From Candidatus Villigracilis vicinus (GTDB taxonomy: Bacteria > Chloroflexota > Anaerolineae > Anaerolineales > Villigracilaceae), in the NCBI GenBank assembly GCA_016721315.1, contig JADKIL010000001.1:434001-498000 (forward strand): 64,000 nt of DNA. The letters run 5' to 3'. Shown piece after piece: positions 48,230-56,502 of the stretch. The notes under the pieces are model-generated. The model worked only from the letters and a program-made list of their open reading frames with translations, was not told the origin of the DNA and made no database searches. The translations under genes were made by a program, and so were the position numbers. Within the stretch, counting starts at the first letter, position 1, and every line of letters starts with the position of its first letter.

Positions 48230-48834
48230 GCTGCCTCCAGATATGGTTTGTAATGCTGCACCATGATCTCCACCGCCTCGGTCAGCGCGGTTTCGTTGAT
48301 CTTTTGCCCCATACTTTCGGCATAGGAAAGCCAGGTATTCCCCAGCACCCAGCCAATGAGCACCACCTTATGCAATTCTTCGGGGTGAAGGTCGCTTCGG
48401 ACTACGCCTTCACCTGCCAGTTGTTTAATCAGATTTTCCTGCTCTGTTACGCGATACTCTTGGATCTCACGAAACCGCTTGGCAAGAACTTTGTCATTGC
48501 GGAGCAGTGCGGCAAACTCGCGATAAAAGAAACGATATTTCCAAATAATGCCAAAGTTCAGGCGCATGAGTTGCCGCAGCGTATCGAGTGTGAACTGTCC
48601 CTGGGCGGGTTGGTAGATCACATCGAACTCCTGAAACATCACCTCCAAAATGGCGCGGATGACCTCTTCCTTGTTGCGGTAGTGATATTGCAAATTCCCT
48701 GCGCTCATCTTCAGGGACTCTGCCAGCGCATTCATGGATATGGATGCCGTGCCCGATTCGTTGAATAGCTCAATGGCTTTTTGAAGAATATTGGCTTTTG
48801 TCAGTTCCGATGCCTTGTATATTCGTGGGGACAT
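48226..48834 (-). CDS. TetR/AcrR family transcriptional regulator
   Basis: The 202-residue protein has an N-terminal TetR helix-turn-helix (LQKAIELFNESGTASISMNALAESLKMSAGNLQYHYRNKEEVIRAILE, ~15-62). The variable ligand domain is WKYRFFYREFAALLR and following. SAGNLQYHYRNKEEV resembles the group with TetR_C-like ends. It heads the FAD monooxygenase-DUF4260-Acg operon and very likely represses it through the palindrome at 48864-48887. Confidence 0.93.
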   Translation of the reverse strand: MSPRIYKASELTKANILQKAIELFNESGTASISMNALAESLKMSAGNLQYHYRNKEEVIRAILEVMFQEFDVIYQPAQGQFTLDTLRQLMRLNFGIIWKYRFFYREFAALLRNDKVLAKRFREIQEYRVTEQENLIKQLAGEGVVRSDLHPEELHKVVLIGWVLGNTWLSYAESMGQKINETALTEAVEIMVQHYKPYLEAA

Positions 48835-48845
48835 GCTTTCTCCTG

Positions 48846-48887
48846 ATTTAGTATATATTTACTAATTTAGTATATTTATACTAAATT
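48846..48887. promoter_or_regulatory. TetR-type operator
   Basis: AATTTAGTATA-TT-TATACTAAATT (48864-48887) is a perfect 11-bp inverted repeat around two bases. A second, partly overlapping half-copy (TTTAGTATATATTTACTAA, 48848-48866) lies alongside. It begins 12 bases upstream of the tetR start. Confidence 0.8.
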
Positions 48888-49012
48888 GTCAAGGGTGTGA
48901 AATTAACGTTGTATCCCCTATAAAACGGATAAGACCAACTCTTCTCGCGGGTATAATTCTCTGGATATTTTTTGTTTTTCCCACTTTGAATCGAAAGGAA
49001 GATTTTCATATT

Positions 49013-49495
49013 ATGCAGCTATCGGAAAATGGAAAATGGTTTGTAGAGAAAGTGTTGATTCCACTGCTTGTGGCAGCTATTGCGGCATATGCAACACTGA
49101 CTGTTGCTGGGATATTCCCTAGTCCATTTGGGAAGAGTGAAGCCCGATCGGCGACCTTCTCTTCACTTTCCTCGAATTCTTCTGTGAATTCCCTGAATGA
49201 GGGGCAGGTGTTGACATCACCAAACAAGCAGCATGAGTTGAAGATCGAAAATGGAAATGTGATTCTTTATTCGAACGGCAGCATTGCCTGGATGACAAAC
49301 ACGGAATGGAGTGGGGGGAATCATTTGGTCATGCAAGGTGATGGCAATCTTGTTCTATATGCTGACGAAAGATTTGTATGGAATACTGACACCCCGGAAG
49401 ATCCGCCCGCAAAATCATATACCTTCAGTATTTTGGATAATGGCAATTTAGTCGTTTCTAATAGTACGGGTAAGATGATATGGTCGATCAAGTAA
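49013..49495 (+). CDS. Membrane-anchored bulb-type lectin domain protein
   Basis: The start is ATG 49013 (AGGAAG upstream) rather than the nine-codon-longer TTG. The 160 residues have one N-terminal membrane segment (VLIPLLVAAIAAYATLTVAG) and a Ser-rich linker. Two turns of the mannose-specific bulb lectin (B-lectin) fold follow, with LVMQGDGNLVLYADERFVWNT and FSILDNGNLVVSNSTGKMIW. The first matches the QxDxNxVxY sugar-binding pattern, M-Q-G-D-G-N-L-V-L-Y. A single membrane-tethered sugar-binding domain is inferred. Confidence 0.8.
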   Translation: MQLSENGKWFVEKVLIPLLVAAIAAYATLTVAGIFPSPFGKSEARSATFSSLSSNSSVNSLNEGQVLTSPNKQHELKIENGNVILYSNGSIAWMTNTEWSGGNHLVMQGDGNLVLYADERFVWNTDTPEDPPAKSYTFSILDNGNLVVSNSTGKMIWSIK

Positions 49496-49507
49496 CTAAT
49501 TGTTAAT

Positions 49508-49538
49508 CAAAAAACCGAAGCCATTAGCTTCGGTTTTT
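49508..49538. terminator. Bidirectional terminator between the lectin gene and pdhC
   Basis: AAAAACCGAAGC and GCTTCGGTTTTT pair around CATTA. T-runs are present for both directions. Confidence 0.85.
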
Positions 49539-49542
49539 ATTT

Positions 49543-50791
49543 TTACACCAGCATTCTTACAGGATTTTCAAGGAACCCAGCCAGTGCTTGCATGAACTGG
49601 GCGGCTTCGGCGCCGTCGCTGACGCGGTGGTCAACGGAGATGGTGGCTTTCATGCGCGAGCCGATCTTGATCTCACCGTTCGCGACCACGGGCGTTTCCT
49701 TGGCGGAGCCGATGGCGAGGATGGCAGCCTCAGGCGGGTTGACGATGGCGATGAATTCTTCCACGTCATACATGCCGAGGTTGGAGGTGGAGAAGGTCGA
49801 GCCGTCCACGTCTTCTGGCTTGACCTTGCCATCACGGGCTCGGGCAGCCATGGTTTTGATCTCGCCTGAGATCTGGCGCAGGGATTTGATGTCCGCATCT
49901 TTTACGACGACGGTCATGAGTCCGCCGGGGACGGTGACGGCTACACTGACGTTGACATGCCCGAACTGGATGATCTCGTTGCCTTTGAGGGTGGCATTGA
50001 GGTTGGGGAACTGGCGCAATGTCAACGCGGCGGCTTTGATGATGAAGTCGTTGACGGAGACTTTTCATTATCAGGCAGGTACGCATTGATCTGTTTGCGC
50101 ATGTCCATGACCGCTTCCATCTTGTACTCGTGAGTCACATAGAAGTGTGGGATGGTCTGCTTGGATTCGACGAGGCGGCGACCAATGGCTTGGCGCAATT
50201 TGGTGGTTGGGATGGCTTTGTCTTCAGTAGAAACAGGTAATTGGTAATTGGTAATTGGTTGCACAGACTGTTTACTGGTTACTGATGACTGCCCACTGGA
50301 TAGTGCGGCTTCTATATCTTTGCGCACCACACGTCCGCCAGGACCTGAGCCCTGAACAGAGGCGAGGTTAACACCATTATCTTTGGCAACTTTGCGCGCG
50401 AGAGGCGATGCCTTTACGGGACCGCCATCAGCGGGGGCAGAGGTTTGGGCAACGGGAGCAGCGTCGGCTGGGTTGTTGAGCCGCAGGCTTTTCTTCCGCT
50501 TTGGCTTCTGCTTTCGGTCCATTGTCTGCGGCGCTTTGCATCCACTTTTTCACCCGCAGCACCAACGATGGCAATCGGTGCATTGACGGGAACCATGGTA
50601 CCTTGTTCCGCAATATGTGAAAGGACGACACCGCTCGCGGAAGATTCAACTTCCACAGTGGCTTTGTCGGTTTCGATCTCGGCGAGCACGTCGCCTTTGT
50701 TGATATTTTCGCCCACCTGCTTCACCCAGCGGACGAGCAGACCTTCTGCCATGTCGAAGCCGAGTTTGGGCATGGAAATTGTTTCAGCCAT
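49543..50791 (-). CDS. pdhC: Dihydrolipoamide acetyltransferase (E2) of pyruvate dehydrogenase, three frameshifts
   Basis: Three frames rebuild one E2. The lipoyl domain (50414-50791) has the lipoyl Lys in EIETDKATVEVES. The linker and subunit-binding domain follow (50022-50522, ASPLARKVAKDNGVNL and GPGGRVVRKDIEAAL). The catalytic domain (49543 to about 50065) carries SVDHRVSDGAEAAQF with the active His and Asp. Shifts lie near 50541 (one A too many in AAA), near 50471 (one C too many in CCC) and near 50066 (one A too few in AAAA). All are homopolymers. The catalytic residues are intact. It follows pdhB immediately and probably is functional in the organism. Confidence 0.88.
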
Positions 50792-51765
50792 TATTTCAAG
50801 ACCTCCTTTGCCGCGGCGACGATATCGTGAACTTGCGGGAGAGCGGCTTGTTCGAGGGTGCGGTTGTAGGGCAGGGGGACTTCCTTTTGCGCCACACGGA
50901 TGATGGGTGCGTCAACATAATCGAAGGCTTCTTCGTAGATGCGGCTTACGATTTCGCTGCCGACACCGTAAGACTTCCAACCTTCTTCAACGACAATAGC
51001 ACGATTGGTTTTCTTGAAGGATTCGAGCACGGGTTCCATGTCGAGCGGGCGCAGGGTGCGCAGGTCCACGATCTCAGCTTCGATGCCTTGCTTGCTGAGT
51101 TCGTCGGCAGCCTTCATGGAGAGTTCAAGACCCTTGCAGTAGGTGACAATGGTGAGGTCTTTGCCGGGGCGCTGAATTTTCGATTTGCCGATCGGGATGG
51201 TGTATTCGCCTTCGGGTACTTCGCCGCGGACCTGGTACATGGTGGCGTGTTCGATGAAGAGAATCGGATCATTCGAACGAATGGCGGATTTCAAAAGACC
51301 CTTGGCATCTTCCGGCGTTCCGGGGCTGACGACTTTCAGACCGGGGAAGTGCGCGAAGATGGCGTCGGGAGTCTGCGAGTGGGTAGCGCCAAGCTGACGT
51401 CCACCGCCGCCGACAGCGCGGATGACGAGCGGCAGCATGAACTGCCCGCCGAACATGTAGCGCAGTTTGGCAGCCTGATTGACGATATAGTCCATTGCAG
51501 AGAAGGCGAAGTTGATGGTCATCAACTCAGCGATCGGGCGTTGACCGACCATTGCCGCGCCGATCGCACCGCCAAGAATGGCGTTCTCTGCGATGGGGGT
51601 GTCCTTCACGCGGTCAGGTCCGTATTTGTCGTAAAAACCTTTGGTGACGGCATAAGTGCCGCCCCAAACGCCCACTTCCTCGCCCATGATAAAGACAGCG
51701 GGGTCGCGGTCCATTTCTTCCATTAAAGCTTGCGAGATCGCCTCGCGCATGGTTATCTTAGCCAT
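50791..51765 (-). CDS. pdhB: Pyruvate dehydrogenase E1 component, beta subunit
   Basis: The 324-residue protein starts ITMREAISQALMEEMDRDPAVFIMGEEVG, with ThDP-activating Glu and the conserved GGHRQ-like region as GGGGRQLGATHSQTPDAIFAHFPGLKVVSPG. The C-terminal transketolase domain contains VDLRTLRPLDMEPVLESFKKTNRAIVVEEGW. It forms E1 with the alpha subunit. Its stop touches the pdhC start at 50791. Confidence 0.96.
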   Translation of the reverse strand: MAKITMREAISQALMEEMDRDPAVFIMGEEVGVWGGTYAVTKGFYDKYGPDRVKDTPIAENAILGGAIGAAMVGQRPIAELMTINFAFSAMDYIVNQAAKLRYMFGGQFMLPLVIRAVGGGGRQLGATHSQTPDAIFAHFPGLKVVSPGTPEDAKGLLKSAIRSNDPILFIEHATMYQVRGEVPEGEYTIPIGKSKIQRPGKDLTIVTYCKGLELSMKAADELSKQGIEAEIVDLRTLRPLDMEPVLESFKKTNRAIVVEEGWKSYGVGSEIVSRIYEEAFDYVDAPIIRVAQKEVPLPYNRTLEQAALPQVHDIVAAAKEVLK

Positions 51766-51784
51766 AGTATGTTCGTTTCCTTGT

Positions 51785-51837
51785 AAAACGATATTCGATA
51801 CTCGAGAGATCGAAGTTCGATTATCGAATATCGTTTT
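51785..51837. promoter_or_regulatory. Long hairpin between pdhA and pdhB
   Basis: AAAACGATATTCGATA and TATCGAATATCGTTTT form a 16-bp inverted repeat with a 21-base spacer that pairs further (TTCGA types). The right arm reaches the pdhA stop codon. It may attenuate transcription or set mRNA processing between the E1 genes. Related TCGAATAT sequence occurs in hemW. Confidence 0.55.
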
Positions 51838-52793
51838 TAATCCGCGTAAATATCCGCGTACAGGTCTTCCATTGTCGGTTCGGGGGAAGTCTCGGCGAAT
51901 TCCACTGCCTTGGCAACTTCCTCTTCCACGCGGGCTTCGATCTCATCGAGCGCCTTGCGAGTGGCAACTTTCTTGTCAAGCAGGTACTTGTTGAAGATAC
52001 CAATGGGATCTTCTTCCTGCCACTTTTTTACTTCTTCGGCTTTGCGGTAGCGTTCCGGGTCGCCCATGGAATGCCCGCGGAAGCGATAGGTATCGATCTC
52101 AAGCAAATACGGCTGCCCTTCCTTGCGAATGTATTCCATTGCCTCTTTGGCGGCTTCATAGACTTTCGTCACATCCATGCCGTCAACTTGACCGTTCTTC
52201 ATGCCGTAGCCTTCTGCCTTTTGGCGGATCTCGGTCACAGCAGAGGCGCGTTCCACAGAGGTCCCCATGCCATACTGGTTGTTTTCACAGACCCACAATA
52301 CGCGCAGCCCCCAAGTTTTGGCGAGGTTCAAAGATTCATGGAAGTAGCCGATATTGGTCGCACCATCACCGAACATACAAATCGTAATGTTGTCATTTTT
52401 GGCATACTGATCGCCAATGGCAAACCCAGCCGCAACGGGGAGGTGTCCACCAACGATGGCATGCCCGCCCCACATGTTTTTTGAGACGTCTGCCATGTGC
52501 ATGGAACCGCCCTTGCCCTTGGACATGCCCGTCGCCTTGCCAAGCAATTCCGCCATCACTTCATTGGCAGAGATGCCGCAGTTCAAGGCCACACCGTGGT
52601 CGCGGTAGGCGGTGATGACACGGTCGCGAGGTTCGCGTGCCGCGATCAAACCGGTCGAAACGGCTTCCTGACCAATGTACAGGTGCATAAAGCCGCCGAT
52701 CTTGCCAGCCTGGTACAGTTCCGCGCCGCGTTCTTCCACACGCCGGATCAGTACCATCTGGTGATACAAATCAAGTAACTGTTCTTTCTTCAT
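51837..52793 (-). CDS. pdhA: Pyruvate dehydrogenase E1 component, alpha subunit
   Basis: The 318-residue protein has the thiamine pyrophosphate motif: MFGDGATNIGYFHESLNLAKTWGLRVLWVCENNQYGMGTS (~137-176), and HMADVSKNMWGGHAIVGGHLPVAAG before it. YRFRGHSMGDPERYR is the conserved phosphorylation-loop region. It decarboxylates pyruvate and passes the acetyl group to E2. It heads the minus-strand pdhA-pdhB-pdhC operon. No E3 gene is seen in the window. Confidence 0.96.
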   Translation of the reverse strand: MKKEQLLDLYHQMVLIRRVEERGAELYQAGKIGGFMHLYIGQEAVSTGLIAAREPRDRVITAYRDHGVALNCGISANEVMAELLGKATGMSKGKGGSMHMADVSKNMWGGHAIVGGHLPVAAGFAIGDQYAKNDNITICMFGDGATNIGYFHESLNLAKTWGLRVLWVCENNQYGMGTSVERASAVTEIRQKAEGYGMKNGQVDGMDVTKVYEAAKEAMEYIRKEGQPYLLEIDTYRFRGHSMGDPERYRKAEEVKKWQEEDPIGIFNKYLLDKKVATRKALDEIEARVEEEVAKAVEFAETSPEPTMEDLYADIYAD

Positions 52794-52973
52794 CTAAAAA
52801 ACTCCAAAATAGAGGGGTGCATGCCTTAACGGCATGACAAAATTTGGCAGAATACTTAGGGAGTAAACACCGAAAGTTCTCGGGCGTTATGATTCCCGTA
52901 AGCCGAGTCGGGGATTATATCAGAGAAAAAACATCCGATTTTAGACTTGATAGGATTTGAAAGAACCAAAACA

Positions 52974-53003
52974 AAACTCCCTGCAGAAATCACAGGGAGT
53001 TTG
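52974..53003. terminator. Terminator of the SH3-like lipoprotein gene
   Basis: AAACTCCCTG and CAGGGAGTTT pair around a 9-base loop, with GTTTT following on the minus strand. Confidence 0.75.
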
Positions 53004-53023
53004 TACAATTTATTTCAATGTTG

Positions 53024-53740
53024 TTACTTGCAAGCAGGGACGATCTGGGTTGCTCGTTCGGAAGTGCCGTTCTCATTCACCGCTTCAACCTCATAAACGA
53101 GGTTTTTGTTATACGGCGCATTGGTATCTTTATAGGTCAATCGGCTGGGCTTGTATTCGCCGATGCGATTCCCATCACGATACACGCGGAATGCCGTTTC
53201 ACCGCCGCCGCTGGACCAACTCATTGCCACCGAGAATTTTTTTGGTCCTGGCTGGCACAGTTGGTCGGTGATCACAAAGTTCAAAGGGATGCCTGGAAGT
53301 GGGGGGGCTTCACCAATTGCCAGCGAACTAAAATCCTGGTTGGGGGTGGCATTTTCCATAAAGACCCAGCATTCCCGCCCTGTATTGTTGACAATCTGCC
53401 ACCAATCACTTTTTTCGCTGCGCCCGATCACTGGCATTACACTGCCCGAAGCGATCTGATCCACTACATTGTAGTAGGTACTCGGACCCAGACGGCAATT
53501 GGAGTTCTTCGTTAAAGTCAGCTCAGGCTGAACCTGCGGCGTAGCTGTGGCAGGTATCGGCGTGTCGGCGGGGATTGCTGTAGATGTATTCTCCACGACC
53601 ACCACATACGTCACGCCGGGGCTCACTACCGCCGCCGGCTCTCCACCACCGGTGGTACTGCCCGGAAGGGGCAGGTTGCATGCAAGAACGAAAAAGATAA
53701 AAACGACAAGAACAAACGCAAGTTCTCTTCCTGCTTTCAT
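53024..53740 (-). CDS. Lipoprotein with SH3b-like domain
   Basis: I use the ATG at 53740, with AGGAGATGTC just before it. The 238-residue protein has a lipoprotein signal ending FVLACNLPLPG (lipobox LAC, Cys near 21) and a Pro/Thr-rich linker. The SH3b-like segment is LTKNSNCRLGPSTYYNVVDQIASGSVMPVIGRSEKSDWWQIV. A fibronectin-like end follows (FRVYRDGNRIGEYKPSRLTYKDTNA). A cell-surface binding role is inferred. A divergent HEAT-repeat gene lies upstream. Confidence 0.8.
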   Translation of the reverse strand: MKAGRELAFVLVVFIFFVLACNLPLPGSTTGGGEPAAVVSPGVTYVVVVENTSTAIPADTPIPATATPQVQPELTLTKNSNCRLGPSTYYNVVDQIASGSVMPVIGRSEKSDWWQIVNNTGRECWVFMENATPNQDFSSLAIGEAPPLPGIPLNFVITDQLCQPGPKKFSVAMSWSSGGGETAFRVYRDGNRIGEYKPSRLTYKDTNAPYNKNLVYEVEAVNENGTSERATQIVPACK

Positions 53741-53794
53741 GACATCTCCTCTGGTTGTTGAACCGATATTTTTGTTATTATACACTTCGCAATA

Positions 53795-53810
53795 TAAATC
53801 GAATTCGATT
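53795..53810. promoter_or_regulatory. Palindrome in the divergent lipoprotein/HEAT promoter region
   Basis: AAATCGAATTCGATTT is a perfect 16-bp palindrome. It lies 17 bases before the HEAT-repeat start and within the shared upstream region. It could be an operator or another TCGAAT-type repeat piece. Confidence 0.35.
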
Positions 53811-53827
53811 TCATGTAAAATAAATTT

Positions 53828-54970
53828 ATGGCATGGTTCGCAAACCCCAAGCAAGCTGAAGCAAAACGATGGATTCCCCTGCTGGCAGATTCTGCAAAGC
53901 GCGACCGGGCTGCGCAGGAGTTGATCCGATTCGGTGCGGATGCTGTTCCCGCATTGATGGATGCGCTTCAGTCCCAAGACTTGAACCTGCTAGCCATCTA
54001 TCAGCAGATTCTTGCCCGCATCCCTGCCGCCTCTCCCGAACTGATGAAGGCTTTCAAGTTTGCCCACCCAATTATCCGCGGACGGGTAGCTGATATTTTC
54101 GGCATGAGCAAGGATAAGCATGCCACCCCCGTTTTGCTTGAGGCATTGCAAAGTGAGTTTTTTACAGTAAGAGCGCGCGCCGCGCTTGCCCTTGCGAATA
54201 TCGGCGACCCGCAGGTGATCCATGAACTGCTCCCACTCTTGCAAGATCCTGAAGACGAAGTCCGTATTGCGGCATGCACTGCCATAGGAAAATTCCGCGA
54301 CCCCTCTACATTTGACGAACTTGCCAACGTCACTTTGGATGACCCCATCATTGATGTACGTCAGGCGGCGGTAAGAGCACTGGGTGATTCACATAGCCCG
54401 GCAGCCATTCCCTTTCTAATGGAAGCCTTGCGCGACTCGTTTTGGTGGTTTGAGCGTGAACAAGCCGTACGTATTCTGCTCGCTGCCATCGAAAATATGG
54501 GCGAGCCGGTTGTTGAGCCGTTGATAGAAGCCTTGGGTGACCGCGAAGGAACTGTTCGTAAATTTGCCGCAAAACTGCTTGGAAGACTTGGCAACCCAAG
54601 CGCTATTGAAGAATTGGGCATGGCAGTCTATGACCTGCATCATGAAGTGAGTCAAACTGCGGCAGAGGCATTGGCAAAATTTGGAGCGCCTGCCATCGAC
54701 GTTCTAGCTGAGGCACTTATCCACCCGGAAGCCTCTGTGCGCAAACATGCCGTCATTGGGTTGGGATCTATAAAAGACGAACGAGTTGTGCCGTTTCTGA
54801 TTGAAATGCTACAAGATTCAGACCGTGAGGTGAAAACGCAAGCTATTCAGGCTCTTGCAGACATGAAAGACACGCGCGCACTCCCTGCTTTACAGCAAAT
54901 CGTTACGAACCGTGCAGATCGGGAAATGGCTTCCTTTGCAAAAGAAGTCATCGCAAGATTACAGAAGTAA
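53828..54970 (+). CDS. HEAT-repeat protein (PBS lyase HEAT-like)
   Basis: The 380-residue protein has about ten HEAT-like repeats of ~30 residues: RAAQELIRFGADAVPALMDALQ, then VRARAALALANIGDPQVIHELLPLLQDPEDEVRIAACTAIGKF, with DDPIIDVRQAAVRALGDSHSPAAIPFLMEAL. Such scaffolds bind proteins. No catalytic site or signal peptide is seen. Its 3' end overlaps the convergent metalloenzyme gene by 12 bases. Confidence 0.88.
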   Translation: MAWFANPKQAEAKRWIPLLADSAKRDRAAQELIRFGADAVPALMDALQSQDLNLLAIYQQILARIPAASPELMKAFKFAHPIIRGRVADIFGMSKDKHATPVLLEALQSEFFTVRARAALALANIGDPQVIHELLPLLQDPEDEVRIAACTAIGKFRDPSTFDELANVTLDDPIIDVRQAAVRALGDSHSPAAIPFLMEALRDSFWWFEREQAVRILLAAIENMGEPVVEPLIEALGDREGTVRKFAAKLLGRLGNPSAIEELGMAVYDLHHEVSQTAAEALAKFGAPAIDVLAEALIHPEASVRKHAVIGLGSIKDERVVPFLIEMLQDSDREVKTQAIQALADMKDTRALPALQQIVTNRADREMASFAKEVIARLQK

Positions 54971-55870
54971 CCTGTTGATCGTGGGCGCAATTCCCGCCAG
55001 ATCTGAGACGTCTGCAAAGGCGTCTCTTTTTGTTTTATCTCCAAATAATAGTAAGGGTACTTGTGCGGCGGTGTGTTTGCGTGTGCCGAGGTCTTCCATG
55101 TTGCCATGGTCGGAAGTGAGCAATATGAGACCGTCTTCGTTTTGCCAGTTGGCAAGCAACCCTTTCAAGACGCCGTCGAATGTCTCCAGTTGTCTTACGG
55201 CCCAGGGCATGTCCTGTTTGTGACCAGCATAATCGCTTGCCCAATATTCAAAAAAGGAGAAATCATAATGGCGGGCAAGGCTGCCAAGGTTGACTCCAGC
55301 ATTTTCCGGGTCAAAGATCGGCGCATCAGGGAAGCCAAGAAAGTCGCGCCAGCCTTCGCCGGTGAAGTCTGCCGAGAGGGCGGTTCCGGCGAAATAATCT
55401 TTTTCAGTAAAGAGCGGGATGCCTGCATTGGTTAATGCGAGCGGTATGGAGGAGTACAGACGCTTGCCCGAGTCGATGCCGTCGAAGTAACGTGGGGGAT
55501 AAGCGTTGAGCAAGGCGGCTTTTCTGCCAGCATTCACCGTGCTGGAGAAGATAGTTTGCCCGTTGAGATATTGCGCCACTTCAGGGTTGGGTTTTGGTCC
55601 ATAGTGATAGCCAAGTTCTGCGGGAATATTGATGCCTGTGAGGAGCACAGCCTGCCCGGTTGCCGATTGTGGCAAACCTTTAACGCCGAGGTTGGGGTCA
55701 ATCGCCTTGAGACTGATCGTTTCCCCTTCAAATGGCGCAGCGGATCTGGTCATCTTTTTGCCGCCGAGCAATGATTCTAAAAGCGGCATGTTTGCACGAA
55801 GAAACGGGTTTGTTTCAGGGTTGTCTTCACCCAGCCCGATACCGTCGAGAAATAGAAAGAGAATTTTCAT
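54959..55870 (-). CDS. Alkaline phosphatase-superfamily metalloenzyme (phosphomutase-like)
   Basis: The 303-residue protein starts FLFLDGIGLGEDNPETNPF, with the metal Asp of the superfamily, then GLPQSATGQAVLLTGIN (Ser/Thr nucleophile area). SSDHG-like ILLTSDHGNMED and the late RKHTAAQVPLLLFG match cofactor-independent phosphoglycerate mutase/phosphopentomutase metalloenzymes. It lacks the iPGM insertion domain and is short. The phospho-substrate is unknown. Confidence 0.8.
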   Translation of the reverse strand: MKILFLFLDGIGLGEDNPETNPFLRANMPLLESLLGGKKMTRSAAPFEGETISLKAIDPNLGVKGLPQSATGQAVLLTGINIPAELGYHYGPKPNPEVAQYLNGQTIFSSTVNAGRKAALLNAYPPRYFDGIDSGKRLYSSIPLALTNAGIPLFTEKDYFAGTALSADFTGEGWRDFLGFPDAPIFDPENAGVNLGSLARHYDFSFFEYWASDYAGHKQDMPWAVRQLETFDGVLKGLLANWQNEDGLILLTSDHGNMEDLGTRKHTAAQVPLLLFGDKTKRDAFADVSDLAGIAPTINRLLL

Positions 55871-55926
55871 AGGGGAGTTTCACACATCATAGTCTATAGG
55901 TCGTGATGCGTGATATGGGAAAAGCC

Positions 55927-56502
55927 TTACGAGCCAGCCTGCCACAAAAACCATGCCGAGGGGCGTTCACGTTTATCCCAGCCATCTTTGCGGGAGACGA
56001 GGGTCAGTCCATGGTGTTGGATCAGGTCCAGGTCTGAATCGGCAAGCCCAGGCGCGGCAGGATCGGCGGCAGGTTTGAAGAATCCGTAGAGCAGCCAAAA
56101 TCCACCTGGGGCGAGGATTCGGGTGAGTTGGGTAAGGTAATCCGCTTTTTGTTCGATACCGTGAAAACAACCAAGGTCAAGCGCAAGATCAAAGGGCGGC
56201 GAGACATTCTTCATTTCGGTGGCGTCATCAATAAAGGCGGCGGCTTGAACACCTGCTTTTTTGATCTTTTGTTTTGCGAGGTTCACGGCGCGAGGGGCGA
56301 AGTCGAAGCCCTGGGTTTGCCAGCCTGCATTTGCAAGAGTGATGATATTGGTTCCGGTGCCGCAGCCGATATCGAGGGCTCGCCCAGCGGGGTGAGCTGC
56401 CATAAAGTCATATAACTCGGGCGGTGTGATGCCGCTATCCCAAGGGGTGCTGCCAAATAAATAGGAGATGTCGAAACGCAGCCGACGGAGGAGTTTACTC
56501 AT
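55927..56502 (-). CDS. Class I SAM-dependent methyltransferase
   Basis: The start is the ATG at 56502, which overlaps the upstream stop codon, rather than the longer open frame. The 191 residues have FGSTPWDSGITPPELYDF, motif I RALDIGCGTGTNIITLANAGW (~44-64), GFDFAPRAVNLAKQKIKKAG and FDLALDLGCFHGIE. The WDSGITPPEL start resembles thiopurine or tellurite-resistance (TehB-like) methyltransferases. Substrate is unknown. It is coupled to the thioredoxin-like gene. Confidence 0.88.
   Translation of the reverse strand: MSKLLRRLRFDISYLFGSTPWDSGITPPELYDFMAAHPAGRALDIGCGTGTNIITLANAGWQTQGFDFAPRAVNLAKQKIKKAGVQAAAFIDDATEMKNVSPPFDLALDLGCFHGIEQKADYLTQLTRILAPGGFWLLYGFFKPAADPAAPGLADSDLDLIQHHGLTLVSRKDGWDKRERPSAWFLWQAGS

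Noticed and set aside
49543..50791. pdhC as a true pseudogene
   Set aside because: All three breaks are single-base homopolymer changes, and the lipoyl Lys and catalytic His/Asp remain, so consensus error is more likely.
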